DNA of 64,000 nt from Cochliopodium minus (lineage: Eukaryota; Discosea; Himatismenida; Cochliopodiidae), in assembly GCA_024220525.1 (NCBI GenBank), contig JAMYWO010000153.1:41862-105861 (forward strand), given 5' to 3'. Below the pieces are notes generated by a model. That model had not been told where the DNA came from and ran no database searches. It saw only the letters and a list, made by a program, of their open reading frames with translations. Of the stretch, positions 1 through 12,151 are shown piece by piece (position 1 is the first letter of the stretch; each line of letters starts with the position of its first letter). The position numbers and the translations under genes were made by a program.

Positions 1-814
1 TCAAATTAAATAAATTTACGTGTAACTTCCCCAATATGGCTAATAATAGAAACAAAGGTTAATTTGGAATTAATAAATCATGAACTTTAAATAAAATTGA
101 TATACTTACTTTTACGTGCCAGTCCATATCTTGTTTAGTTAAATGTGAACATACGCTCTATAAAAAATGTTTAAACAAAATTTTACCAATGACGTAGACA
201 TCCAAAGGAAGATCTCTGTCCCTGTAATTTTCAACAACTTTTTTCACATCATAGTTGTCATAATTGTACTAAAAAGAAAGAATCGTTAAAAAAAAAAAAA
301 AAGAAGAAAGCATGCATACCCATCTTGACCAGAAAATACCGGTTGTGTATCTTGGTACCATAGCCACTTTTCCTGAAACCAAAGTAAGAGCATAAACAGC
401 ATCTTTGTATTTATCCTTCAAATATCAAAATCATTTTAAAAATTTATTTTTTTATAATATAAATTATAAATAAAGCAAAAAAAAGAACGTACCCCATATC
501 CAAAAAAGTATTGATCAACAAAATCTGAGCTGTTCACTCCCTTCATCCAGTAATATTCGGAATTTAAGGGATAATTGTCAGAATCTTCAAATGTTGCCCA
601 TCCTGATCTTGATGCAACACCTATATATTGGCGAATAAATATCCAAAATTAAAATTTTATTTTATTTATTAAATATGTGATATTTTTTATAAAAATTAGA
701 AAAAATTTTAATTATTCGAAATTTCTTAGCATCAAATTTTTGAGTTCTGTTTATATCAGATCATTTCAAGTATAATGCTTAAAATCNTTATTTTTTATTT
801 TTTATTTTTTATTT

Positions 815-851
<37 letters not shown>

Positions 852-2264
852 ATTTTTTTTTATTTTTTATTTTTTACCAGTTTTGCTGTTGTGAAAAGGC
901 TCGGATTTGGTCACATGCTCCATCATTCCTCTGTACATGGCAGCTTCGCATATTGCAAAAGCTTCCACTGTCTTCACATTCTTGCAGAATTTTACAATCC
1001 ATTCTATTGCTTCACTTCCACTATTTAAAATTAAGAAAAAAATTTAAACAAAAATAAAAAAACGAAAAAAAAATAAAAATAACAAAAATTGATATAAAAA
1101 ATATCATATGAGAAATAAAAAATAAAATCAAAATAAAAAAACGAAAAAAAAAAAAAAGAATAAAAAAAAAATGAAGAATAATAAAAAAATGAAAAATAAA
1201 TAAATGGAAAACTAATAAAATAGAAATTTTAAAAAAAAAAATAATAAAAATAACAAATAAAAAAATAAAAAAAAATTAAAAAAAATAAAAAAAAATGAAT
1301 GAAAATTAAAAAGTAGAAATAAATTACCTGAAACATTTTTTTCTTCTCCTGAATTTATAATAACGCGTTTTCAATTCGATGTTGGACTTCATTTCATTGA
1401 TGAGGCCTTCTACTGTGTTGGGAATGTCCAGCATGGACTCCTTGTTGACTTTTTCTCTTTCTGACGTTTCTGTTTTTTCGTTTGACAGCTCGTTCCATGG
1501 TGTATCTTCAGCTTTAAAATGAAATAAAAAAAAATTGTTTAAAATTAAAAAATTTTTGAAATAATTTTAATTTTAATAAAATAAAATTAAAATAAATATT
1601 TTAATTAACTTTAGTTTAAAAATAAGTTCAAAAAAGATTTCATAAGTATAGACCTGAAGATTCTAAAATTATTCAATAAAGAAAAATCTTAAAATTTTGA
1701 ATGAATGATAATCAAAATTTGATACATAAACATTTCAAAAATCAAAATAAAACTAAAATAAAGATTGCAAAACAAGAAGTATCATTTTCAAAAAAAAAAA
1801 AAATAATCAAAACAAAATTAAAAATAAATATTTGCAAAACACGAAACTATCACAAAGATTAAAATCAAATTGAATAAAAATTCAAAAATAAAAAAAAACA
1901 ACGAACAAAATGATATTTCCATTAATAAAAAAAAAAAAAAAAGAAACAAAAGAAAAGAAAAGAAAAAATATGTGAACATACCTCTATCTGAACAAAGATT
2001 ACAAACAGGAAAAAAGAGGTTTAAGGGAAAAGGCTTTTGATTATTATCAAGGAGACCCAGATTGACATTTTTTTCAGGGAGCTCCACTTTTTTGTCACTT
2101 TCTCTTTTCAACACAAAATTGGAGTTGGTGTTGTTTTTGATGTGGATGTTGCTGGTGGTGTTGTTTATGACATTGAAGATGAGGTTGTTGGTATTGTCAA
2201 TGAGCTCTGGGGTTCGCTCCGAGAGCAGTTGATTGGCTTCTATGATTGTGCTCAGTTCTATCAT
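1..2264 (-). CDS. DEP domain joined to GH31-family alpha-glycosidase core (3' end beyond window)
   Basis: The gene starts at ATG 2264 and runs off the left edge. Exons that stay in frame: 1982-2264, 1328-1511, 878-1020, 493-620, 320-415, 187-268, 110-129 and 20-39. Exon 1 is Asn-rich and unrecognised. Exons 2-3 encode most of a DEP domain (motif GSEAIEWIVKF). Exons 4-8 encode the start of a GH31 catalytic barrel: SRSGWATFEDSD, FFGYG, TTGIFWSRWYNYD, then DMDWH, the conserved strand before the nucleophile, which would lie further left. GH31 enzymes hydrolyse alpha-glycosidic bonds. The DEP lacks its last strand and the GH31 part lacks its usual N-terminal beta-sandwich, and the intron between them (621-877) holds an N and a heptamer repeat. 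The two halves may therefore be separate genes or have missing exons between them. The domain calls are firm; the fusion is not. Confidence 0.7.
787..876. repeat. Assembly gap (N) and (ATTTTTT)n microsatellite in intron
   Basis: One N at 787 is followed by about twelve copies of a 7-nt unit, A followed by six T, with a few imperfect units. The tract lies in the intron that joins the DEP and GH31 exons. Similar ATTTTTT runs occur near 11.85-11.89 kb and at the right edge. Confidence 0.85.
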
Positions 2265-2561
2265 CTTTTTCTTTTAAAAAGGAATTTTTGAATTTTTATA
2301 AAAAAAAAAAGAAATTTTTTTAAATTAAATTGATAAATCAAAACGGATATATATGAAATAAAATGTTGAATTAAAATTAAAACGTTTTAATTTCAAAACA
2401 AAAAAATTGTTTATAAAAATAAAAAAACATAAAAAAAATAAAATAATGTAATAAACAAAAAATATAATAAAAAATAAATAATAAATAAAATAAAAAAATA
2501 AATATTAATAATAAAAAATATAAATAAAAAAATAATAAAGTAAAAAATGAAAAATAAAAAT

Positions 2562-4280
2562 TTAATCTGCCCAAATTTTTATTAAAGAGAAAAGTAAATT
2601 TACTTTTGGCTTCAATGAAATGTTTTGCCGGAATCTATCAACTAACTCGACTAACAATAATGGAGACTTGGCGTTGACTATGTAGGAATGCATCAAAAGT
2701 TCCTTGGCGGATTTCCTGCTGAAGGGGTTCTTGTCCAGGCAATTCGAAATGAATTTCTGCAAGTTAGGCATTTTTTGGGGATTGGACAATGTCGGAGGAG
2801 GCTTTTGGTAATCTTTTTTTTCATTAATTAAAAATAAATAAAATAAAAAATATTATATAAAAAATCATAAAAAATTTTGAAAAATAAAAGTGAAAAAACA
2901 AACAAATAAAACAAAATAAGAATAAATATCAATAACATCTTGTTAATAAATAAAAATGTAAAATAAAAATTTAAATAAAAAATAAAAAAATGTTCTTAAA
3001 AAAGTGTCAAAATAAAATTTAATCGTATTTTTTTACCTGCAATAATAAATAAAGCTTTGAGGGGCAAAAGATCGAAGAGGGGCGGCCTCATCTCTGCCAA
3101 CTCAACACAAAGTATACCCAAAGACCATATGTCTACCCTCCAATCATATTCTTTCTCTAATACGAGCTCAGGTGCCATCCAATACTAAGAAAAGAAATAT
3201 AATTGTATTGAATAAGAATAAAAAAAAAATGAAAAGTAAATTAATAAAAAATTACGGGCGTTCCTGTAGCTGTTTTTCTTTAATTTTGATTATTTTTTTT
3301 TTTTGAGTGTTTTAAATTTATTTTTTGTTTAATTTATTTGTCTAACCTTTTGTCCCACGTTCCTTGTAATTGTACAGCCACACCCAAATCAGCTGGAAAA
3401 AAAAAAAAAAAAAAATTTTTTTAGATTTTTGAAGAGATATGCTCTGTCTTGTTTCTTACCTAATTTACATTCTCCTTTTGAAGTTAGCAGAATCTTTTTT
3501 TTTGAAATGAAAGATGATAAAACAATGAAATTATGATTAGATATATAATTAATATAAATCTATTCGGAAGTAATCTATTATAATATCCCGAAATATTTAA
3601 TAGTTTTACTATGAATGTTTTATTTTCTTGTATCCCGATAATTTAATTTATCAAATTTTTTTTTACATTATCCGCTTTGATATCTCTATGGATTTTTTTA
3701 TTTACATGCAAATACTCCAATCCTTGCAGTATTTGTTTTATCACAATCGCTATCAATTCTTCATCCAAAGGAGATTGGGTTGTGGACATAATGGTGGCTA
3801 ATGATCCTGCATCACAATATTCCATGATGATCTAATAAAAAGGTTAAGGATGAATATATAGGGTTGATATAATTCAACGAAAAGAAATTATATAAATATC
3901 AATTATTAACCCATAATTCTTCATTCATTAGATATGATCCATAAAATTTTGTGATATATGGTGAATTGCATTCTTTTAACAACTTTATTTCGTGAAATAT
4001 TCTTTGTGTTTCCTCATCAAAATCCAATTGGACTATTTTCAATGCAACTGTCATGGAATTATCCTTTCTTATTGCCTTAAATACTCTTCCAAAATTGCTT
4101 TTGTATTGTTTTTATCAAGGAGAAAAATTATAAAATAAATATTTTTTTTTTTAACATAAAATCCTCTATTGAGAGGGTATATTTTCAAATATATTTCTTG
4201 AATTACCCATTTCCCACAAGTTCAACTATTTGAAATATTTTGGAGGGATCTTCATCAACTATAATAGCTAGATCTTGCAT
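2562..4280 (-). CDS. STE20-family (GCK/MST-like) serine/threonine kinase
   Basis: A protein kinase in at least seven exons, ATG at 4280. The first exon encodes an acidic start ([17 protein letters not shown]) that matches the N-terminus of germinal-centre kinases. Splicing restores the glycine loop [11 protein letters not shown], the VALK lysine, the catalytic HRDIKADN, and the STE20 activation segment TGTPYWMAPEL followed by DIWSLGI. The last exon carries the C-lobe end ([17 protein letters not shown]) and a short tail. The Mg-binding motif reads DLG instead of DFG. It has no long regulatory tail, so it resembles Dictyostelium severin-type or MST-type kinases shortened at the C-terminus. Such kinases act in cytoskeletal and stress signalling; the substrate is unknown. 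It is divergent from the VIT-vWA gene across a shared 320-bp spacer. Confidence 0.9.
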
Positions 4281-4599
4281 ATTGGAGTATATAAAAAATA
4301 TTTTTTTTTGGATAGATTGTTAAACTGCAATGTTGGGTAATTTTATATATTTCTTCTATTTTGACTGAAAGTTTTTTTTTCAATTTTTTTGATTTTGGAA
4401 AGAAAATATTCAGACAAATAATTCGAAAAATATATAAATATTCAAGTACTATGATATAAATTGTGGTTTCTTAATTGATGGACGACAACATATGAAGAAA
4501 AAAATGGTTAATTTTTTTAATTTTTCTGTTGAAAATATTTATATAAAAAAAAAAAATTCACTTTTTTGTTAAATTAAGAAACAATAGCATTCTTCAAAA
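4281..4599. other. Divergent intergenic spacer
   Basis: AT-rich spacer of about 320 bases between the starts of the kinase (minus) and the VIT-vWA gene (plus). It must carry both promoters, but no distinct element stands out. Confidence 0.5.
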
Positions 4600-6675
4600 A
4601 TGGATCAAATTGATAATAAAGATCAGAATATTCTCCCATTGTTGGGGGTGACAATAGATGGAGAAATAAATGGAATTTGCGCTCAAATAAACATTACACA
4701 AAGATATGTAAATTATGACGATGATGTGATAGATGCATTATTCCATTTTCCTATAGATCTGTTTGAATCATTGGGGGTGGTGCATGGATTTGAAATAGAG
4801 GTTGGAGAAAAACATATAGTGAATTCTTTCATAGATGAGTATGAGAATGTAAGGAGAATATGTATAGATGCATTGGGAAATGATGAGATGAATCAAATTG
4901 AATCGAATCAGCAATCCAACGATGAAAAAAGAAATTTATTTGTGTGCTCAGTGATAAATTTGGCACCAAAACAAGAAGTGATAATAAAATTCTTATTCAC
5001 CACATATCTGAATTTAGATGACGAAAAATTTAGATTTATATTACCAATATCTTTTTCACCAAAATTAGAGGAGAATGTATATAATGGATTCAATACCTAC
5101 AAATTGGAAGTATGTGATCTCATCATCAAAGATTGCTCGAATATAATCAAAGTTACGAGTCCAACACATGAGATACAGACAAAGATCATAAAGGGAGAGG
5201 GAGTGGTGTCTTATCATACAGAAAATGGCGTGGATGGAGATTTCGTGTTATTCATAGAGATAGAAGATGATACAAAGGAGAGTTTTGCATATGCAGAAAG
5301 ATATGAAGAGACATTGGGCTGCATGATCTCCTTTTATCCAGAATTCAAATCGAAGAAGATAGAAAAAGTGGAAATCTTGTTGGTCTTGGATATCCTCTTC
5401 CAAGCAGAAAAAGAAAACTTGTGCTACAAACTCGAACTCATCCAAGAACTCACCAAGAAGATCATCCAGAAGCTTCCTGAAGATGTTTATTTTAATATAG
5501 TTAACGCGGGACACCAAATAGATTATTTATTTAATAAAGAAAGTAAAAAACTGACTAAACAAAACAGTGAGTTTGCTCTCAGTTATGTTGATTCAAACTC
5601 TTTTATTTCCAGTCTCATTGAAGAGAAAAATGGGATTGAGGATCTTTTAAAGAGTCTCATAAAGTACGCACCCAAACAAGGTTATTCTAGACAGGTCATT
5701 CTTCTCACAGAAGGTAATGCAGAGAACACCGACACACTCTTGGACATCACTCAGAATCTTGTTGAGAGCTGCAGAATCTTTCCTGTGGGTGTTGGTGCTT
5801 CCAATAATCACTACATTCTTAACCAAATCGCCAGAATAAGCGGTGGATCTTACGATTACCTATATGACATGGAAGACTCTTCTCACATGGAAAGAAAAAT
5901 TGAAAAGTTCATTTCTTTGTGCACACAACCTTCCATCAAAGGAAAGATCATTTGGGATGGTCTCAGTACTTGTGCTTATGCTCCTCCTTTGTTCAATATC
6001 TTCAATACCGAGCCTGTCATCATCTACTCTTTTTTGCCTTACAACATTGGTGAGTTGAGCCCTGCTATCAAGAGATCCAAACAAAAAAATAAAAGTAACA
6101 TTGAGCAAAGTCTTGTTACCGATGCTTTAGAGTTGAAAGTCAAACTGAGAATCGTTCTGGATAATCAAAATGTAGATTTTGTTGCGCACATAGGAGAAGC
6201 CATCGAAACAAAGTATGAAGCTTCCACTATACACGCTTTGTGTACCAAATATTTCATTGAGAACCAATATTCAAAGGATGAAATGATCGAAATGAGTAAG
6301 AAGTATCAAGTTCTCTCTCGTTTTACAAATTTTGTTGGATCTTCCAAAAACACTGAGAACTACCCTCTCATTTTTGAATATCATGAAGACTCCGAGATCG
6401 GAGATAAGCCAATCATCACGATGTTTACTCTAGACAAAGAAAAACCAAAGATCACATATCACCCAGAGTTCTTGATGCAGTTTCAAAACATTTACACTGA
6501 TAAACCCAACGACATGATAGAAATTAAAGATATTTCTACTCGTTCCAGGTCTTCTAGCAAGATTAAGAGCAAACCAAAGATGACACATGACAAAGGAAGA
6601 AAAAAAGTCCAAGTTTACAACAAAAATTACAAGAACATAAAAGTATCTCCCATTTTTTTAATTTCTATTTTTTAA
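4600..6675 (+). CDS. VIT and von Willebrand factor A domain protein (possibly the N-terminal half of a larger gene)
   Basis: One open frame of 691 codons. Residues 12 to about 150 form a VIT domain (inter-alpha-trypsin inhibitor type; INITQRYVNYDD and a FPIDLFES-like strand). About 250-440 form a vWA domain (VEILLVLD, QVILLTEGNA, RIFPVGVG). About 530-570 match the conserved segment after vWA in this family (MSKKYQVLSRFTNFVGSS). The MIDAS metal site is degenerate: the canonical DxSxS is replaced by DILFQ. The open frame ends in a hydrophobic tail at 6675, but a GTATCT donor at 6643 and an AG at 6706 join codon to codon with the MIF4G exon that follows, so this may be the N-terminal half of a VIT-vWA-MIF4G-MA3 protein. 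VIT-vWA proteins occur widely in protists without known function. Confidence 0.88.
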   Translation: MDQIDNKDQNILPLLGVTIDGEINGICAQINITQRYVNYDDDVIDALFHFPIDLFESLGVVHGFEIEVGEKHIVNSFIDEYENVRRICIDALGNDEMNQIESNQQSNDEKRNLFVCSVINLAPKQEVIIKFLFTTYLNLDDEKFRFILPISFSPKLEENVYNGFNTYKLEVCDLIIKDCSNIIKVTSPTHEIQTKIIKGEGVVSYHTENGVDGDFVLFIEIEDDTKESFAYAERYEETLGCMISFYPEFKSKKIEKVEILLVLDILFQAEKENLCYKLELIQELTKKIIQKLPEDVYFNIVNAGHQIDYLFNKESKKLTKQNSEFALSYVDSNSFISSLIEEKNGIEDLLKSLIKYAPKQGYSRQVILLTEGNAENTDTLLDITQNLVESCRIFPVGVGASNNHYILNQIARISGGSYDYLYDMEDSSHMERKIEKFISLCTQPSIKGKIIWDGLSTCAYAPPLFNIFNTEPVIIYSFLPYNIGELSPAIKRSKQKNKSNIEQSLVTDALELKVKLRIVLDNQNVDFVAHIGEAIETKYEASTIHALCTKYFIENQYSKDEMIEMSKKYQVLSRFTNFVGSSKNTENYPLIFEYHEDSEIGDKPIITMFTLDKEKPKITYHPEFLMQFQNIYTDKPNDMIEIKDISTRSRSSSKIKSKPKMTHDKGRKKVQVYNKNYKNIKVSPIFLISIF

Positions 6676-6706
6676 TTGATAATCTTTTGGAAAAAAAAAA
6701 AAAAAG

Positions 6707-9700
6707 CAAACAAAACTCAAAAAAACAGAAGGAAGATGGGAGCCCAACAAAGAAAAAGACGAAATCAAAATTGCGATGGGTAAACTCACTTTCCTCCTCA
6801 ACAAGCTCACCCAGCAGACCTTCGACAAGCTCTCCCAAGAGATGATCGACATCCTCGTCTCGGGAGAGATCCTTAGGGAGTTTGCGAATCTCATCTACGA
6901 AAAATCCGTCAATGAACACTCTTTCGCCAGGTTGTATGCTGAACTCTGTGACACTTTGTCCACAAGGTCCCTCAATTTCAATTCTGAGAATAATCTTCGT
7001 AAGTTTGTTTTGAATCGATGTCAGGAGGAGTTTGAAAAGAAGAACTTTGTTGACAAGACCAATAAGACTGAAGATCAGATCATGGAGGAGGAAAATTATT
7101 ACAAGAGAAGGATGATAGGAAATATAATTTTGGTGGGTAAAAAAAATTTGTTATAACTATTTAAAAGAAATTTCAAATTGAATTTTTTTTTTTCTTTTTT
7201 TTTTTTCAAAAAAAAATCTTTTTCAGGAGAATTATTTTCTCTTGGGTTGATCAACTATGCTGTCATGTTGGATTGCGTGAACAAATTGCTTCCAGAAAGT
7301 AATGAGCACATAGATGTCGAAAATTTGTCTGCTTTGTGCACTCTATTAACCAATGTGGTAATGAAAGAAATAATTTTTAATTGTACAGATTTATTTATAT
7401 AATTAAATTTATTTATTTTTTTTTGATTAATTATTTTTTTTTTTTTAAATCTTCTTCTAAACCATTTTTTAATTTTCATTCACAATTTTTTGAAAGGGAG
7501 GGAAATTAGAAACATGCAATGAAAGATCCAAAAACTTTTGTTTAAATTTGTGGCCTAAAATAACTGATCTGAGCAAGAACACATCCATCTTACCTCGATT
7601 CCGCTTCATGGTGATGGATCTCCTCGACTTGAAGAGCAAGCATTGGGTGAAAGAGGAGTCCGTTTTAGAGAAAGAAAAGTCCTCCGGCAAAAATAACATC
7701 GTCATAAAAAAAAACAATAACAGCAAAAATGAAAGTCAGATCAATAACAACGATTCTAATCACAATAAGGTAAACTCCTTTTGAAGTTTATTCAATTTTT
7801 AATTTTATTTTATTTTTTAAATTTTTTTGTTTATTTTTTGTATTTAATTTTGATTTTTGTTGTTGATTTTCCGAAAGGAAAAATAAGTAAATAAATATTT
7901 ATTTTTTACATTTAATTTTGATTTTTTTTTTTTAATATAAATTATAATTCAATCAATATTTGTATTTATTATTTTGTTGATTTTATTCCTTATTTATCAG
8001 CAAAAAGTCAATTTTTTTAAAAACTGGTTTTTTTGAATATTTCAAAAAATTCATTTTTTTTTTTCCCAAAAAAAATAAAAATAAAATAAAATAGGACAAT
8101 AACGGTTCCAACTCTTCCACTTTTAACAGAAAAGTGATCAAAATCAACAAGTCCAGTCCCTTGCCAAGAAAGGACGAGCAGACTAAAACCAAGAAGGTGA
8201 TCGTCTTCAAAAAGAACCAACAAGCTCCGACCTCCTCCAAGAGCCCTCCCTCTTCCAACAGTATTGTTGTCCCCTCCCCTTCTGTTAACAAAGGAAACGG
8301 TTCTGATTTTTACTCCAGTTCCCCTAACAACTCTGAGGTAAAAAAAATTTTTTTTTTGTTAGATAAATTATTTTATTTTTGTTTTTATTTTATTTTTCTC
8401 ATTTTATTTTTCTCATTTTATTTTTATTTTTTATTTATTTTTTGTTTATTTTTATTTTTTATTTATTTTTTGTTTATTTTTATTTTTATTTATTTTTTGT
8501 TTATTTTTATTTTTTATTTTTATTATTTTTGTTTTTCATTTGGTTATTTATATTTTTTTATTTTTTATTTTTTATTTCATTCCTATTATGATATTTTATT
8601 CTTTACTTTGCTTTTTGATATTTTATTAATTTTTTTTTTTTTTTTCGTTTTATTTTTGTTTTTTATTTTTATTTTTTATTTTTTATTTCATTTCAATTGT
8701 GATATTTTATTCTTTACTTTTATTTTTGTTTCTCACAGAAACCATCTCAAAACGACCTCTTGTCCAACTCCCCTCCAAACACAGGCGATATGCCCCAAGA
8801 TTTTTTCATGTCCGTCCCTTATCTCTCCTTGCCCAAGGATGGAAACAACAACAGCAATAACGACATAGCTTCTAACTACACTGTAGAAGAATTAGTAAAA
8901 GAAAAATTTAGAATTTTAAATTAAGTTAATAATATTATAAAATTTTAAAAATAAGTTGATAATATCATAAAAAATATTTTTTTCTGACATTTAAAATAAA
9001 GAGTTATAAAAAAAAATTAATCTTCATTTTATATTTTTTTTAAAAAAAAATTTTAATTTTTTAAATTTTCATTAATAATTTTATTTTTAAATTTTTTTAT
9101 TTTTAAAATTTTTATATTTTCGTTTTTATTTTTTTGATTTTATTTTTTATTTTTTTTGTCATAAAAACGTTTCAGTTTTAATTTAATTTTTTTTTGATCT
9201 AATTCAGGATCCATCCAAAGTAGAATCTCTTCGCAAAAAAATCGATGATCTCCTCTGCGAATACTTCGACTGCCAAGAATTCGAAGAAGCAGTCTACTGC
9301 ATCCAAGACTTGGACTCCAATAAACAACACTACCTCCTAGTTAACCAATTCATCCAACACTCTTTTCATTGCTCTGAGAAAGAAAAGCAGATGACTTTTG
9401 ATTTGTTGGATCATCTCAAAAACGAATCCATTGTCAATCATTTTGATTTAGAAAGAGGGTTTGTTTAAAATACATTCAATTATTTTTATTTTTTATTTTT
9501 TCATCATATTTTAATTTATTCCAATTTTAATTTTACCTTTTTACATTTTTTCATCATATTTTTTTTATTTTTTTTACTTTTTTTTATTTTCTTTTTAAAT
9601 TTTTTTAATCTTATTAAACATAAAAATAGTTTTATAATTATCTTTTTCTTCCCGTGATCTTTATTAATCCCTTTTTCTTCCCTAGAATCTTCTCTTTCTT

Positions 9701-10028
9701 CGACGACTTCGAATCCATCGCCCTCGACCACCCCAACTGCTCCAGCATCATCGGAGAATACTTCGGACACTTCATAGCCAAAGATTGGCTCCAATTCACC
9801 TTCATCCCCCTCATCGAAAAGCTTAAGTCAAAAAGAAACCACTCAATCAAAATTTTGTTGTCCATGTTCCACAAGATCTCTTTAAAGACCACCGTCCCTC
9901 ACGCCAAAAAACTCCTGAGCTCTCTCAATTTGGACATACAGAGTTTTATTGTTGGCGATCAGAAACTTGATGATTTCATGAAGACTAACAACCGTGAGAG
10001 ACTTGTTTCCATCTTTTTGGAAAATTGA
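6707..10028 (+). CDS. eIF4G-like MIF4G-MA3 translation factor
   Basis: Eight exons fit: 6707-7136, 7227-7357, 7497-7769, 8095-8337, 8739-8894, 9208-9458 and 9686-10028, with a possible link to the upstream VIT-vWA frame. The MIF4G domain is clear: GRWEPNKEKD, LLNKLTQQTFDKL, LNRCQEEFEKKN, MIGNIILVGELF and RFMVMDLLDLKSKHWV, in the order found in eIF4G. A Ser/Asn-rich linker follows. The MA3 domain (KIDDLLCEYFDCQEFEEA, then SIALDHPNCSSIIGEYF) closes the protein, with no W2 domain. eIF4G proteins scaffold eIF4A and the 43S complex. No in-frame ATG precedes the WEP motif. The first ATG (6776) would begin inside MIF4G, so an upstream exon is needed. No clear eIF4E-binding YxxxxL motif was seen. Confidence 0.88.
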
Positions 10029-10155
10029 TTCAAAAAAAAAAAAAAAATATTTAAAAAAATTAAAAAAAAAACAAACTTTTTATTCTGAAATGAAAATTAT
10101 GGAATTATTGAGAAGAAAAAAAAAAAAATTGTAAAGGATATATTTATTAAAGACG

Positions 10156-10644
10156 ATGGATAAAGTTACTTTCTTCAAAGATGTGATGGATAAAAATAGA
10201 AATTGGAATAAAAAAGATCTCTTGGAAATCATTTATTTTTTGAGGCAGATTGTCTCCATTGTGGTTGGTTTGATATGGGGAATTCCTCCATTGACTGGAA
10301 TTATAGGTTTATTCAGGTGAGATATCAATATCATCTTAAACAATAATATTTCATGTTTAAATATAATCGATATATAATCAATCTAAAAGATTCTTGTTTG
10401 TCCAATGATCATAATTATAAATATTATTAACAATTTCCTCTTTATTAGTTTTGCTGTTATCAATGCAGGTTTATTATTTTTATATTACACCAAATATCTT
10501 GGCATTGATGATGAGGAAATGGGCAGATGGGATCTCATCAAAGAGGGTTTCGTATCTTCCTTTGGTCTTTTCTTGATAGTATGGATATTGAGCTATAATA
10601 CCTTTCATAGTTTTTCAGGGCAAGATATCAATTCAGATTGGTGA
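10156..10644 (+). CDS. RAB5IF: RAB5IF/RCAF1-like small membrane protein
   Basis: Two exons (10156-10316 and 10449-10644) joined inside a Ser codon give about 119 residues. The protein has a short cytosolic start (DKNRNWNKKDLLEIIYFLRQ), three hydrophobic segments and the family hallmark YYTKYLGIDDEEMGRWDLIK, followed by EGFVSSFGLFLIVWI. This matches RAB5IF (C20orf24, respirasome complex assembly factor 1, also an ER multipass-insertion factor). The length agrees with the family. Known members act at the ER or the mitochondrial inner membrane; which applies here cannot be read from the sequence. Confidence 0.9.
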
Positions 10645-10923
10645 TCATTCAAAGAAAAACAAAGATGATAATTGAGAAAATATAAAGAGAAATTAAATTA
10701 TTATTTTAAATTAAGATTCCAACAAAATAATAATATTCAACATTGATTTCTATATCAAAACAGTTGATTTCTTTTTGATGATCAATGATATCAGAAGATA
10801 AAATCAATTGAAAGATAAAATCATTCAATATATTTAAATTAGCTCATTTTATGGAATAAAAAGACAAAAAAAAAAAATTTGCAAAAGGAAAAAGCCTATA
10901 TAAATTAATTGTTGATTAAGAAA

Positions 10924-12151
10924 ATGTATAATGAAAAGATTCATAGTTCATCATCTCCCATCATCCAATCAAGCAAAAAAGAAATCTTATCATCTAAATC
11001 CTTCATAGATCCCTCCACTGATCTCGTTCCCATGACAGAGATTTCCTCTCATAATAACGATAATCATTTGTTCGAACATGAATTATCGTCCCCCAAAAAG
11101 AGGAGGTTCGATTACGAATGTAGCAAGTGTGATAGAGAAATCAAGAGGAATGAAGATGTCTATCATAACAATTGTATAAAGGCAAAATGTGAGATATGTT
11201 ATGAGATATTGGGGAAGAAGGGAGATCATAGAATATCTTCATTGTGTAATAAAATTTATTCAAAAAAAAAATTTGTTATATAAGCTCTAAATGATGTGGG
11301 ATGCTCATTAACAAATTTTTTATTTAAAATATGAAAATTTTTTATCATATGATAGAAGATCATTTTGCTTGACATGTTAATTTATAATTTATCATTTTAT
11401 TTTTACTTAAAAATGTTTTTTTTTATTTTTATTATTTTTATTTTTATTTTCATTATTTTTATTTTTATTTTTATTTATTATTTATTTGATTTATTATTTA
11501 TATTTTTTATTTTAATTTTTCATACGGTTTTTTAATTTTTATTAAAATCATTTTTATTTTTCTTCAAAAGCTTGTGGACATGTTTTTGGGTATAGATGCG
11601 TGAAGAATCACTTTAAGAACAGCAGTTCAGGGAAGTACTGCCCCAAGTGCAACACCATCTCGAAGAAAGACGGCGCTGTGAGGGCTGTCTATCCCACCAA
11701 CATTGTGGACAATTATGAATTTTATAAGACAGAACTAAAATTTAGTCTTCGTAATCAAAAATTATTATAAAAAAAGTTTTATTTATTGTTTTATTATTTT
11801 TGTTATATATATTTTTTTATTTTTATTTTAAATTTATTTATTTATATTTATTTTTTATTTTTTATTTTTTATTTTTTATTTTTTATTTTTTACTTTTTAT
11901 TTTATTTTATTTATTTTTTATTTTTATTTTTATTTTTAATTTATTTATTTATTTTTATTTTTTCTTTCTTTATTTTTCATATTTTATTTTTATTTTTTTG
12001 TTAAACTTAATTATTTTTTCTTTTTTTTAAATTTTTAAATTTTTCATTTTTTAATAAAAGAGAAAGTAAGGGCTCTGGAGCAACAAGTGGTGTATCTTAA
12101 AGAAAGTTTTAGATACTCCCAAGAAAAAACTTCCCAAAAGGAATTCTACAA
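10924..12151 (+). CDS. RFWD3-like RING-finger E3 ubiquitin ligase (N-terminal part)
   Basis: Three exons: 10924-11245, 11571-11750 and 12061-12151. After a Ser-rich leader comes a Cys pair region (YECSKCDREIKR), then a RING: CEICYEILGKKGDHR, SLSCGHVFGYRCVKNHF and YCPKC. The spacing and the GDHR and CGH-FGY signatures are those of RFWD3. The segment after the RING (AVRAVYPTNIVD) and a short coiled coil (VRALEQQVVYLKES) also follow RFWD3. That protein then has WD40 repeats; here an intron with an N gap follows, and no WD40 repeat is visible. It probably acts as a ubiquitin ligase. The start is the first ATG after a run of A bases. Confidence 0.8.

Noticed and set aside
8134-8868. Long plus frame rich in Phe, Tyr and Ile, like a membrane protein
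   Set aside because: The hydrophobic part is a T-rich intron (8338-8738) between eIF4G-like exons and ends at the AG before KPSQND.
11786-12030. Phe/Ile/Tyr-rich frames resembling membrane proteins
   Set aside because: Low-complexity ATTTTT intron, read alike in several frames; no start context.
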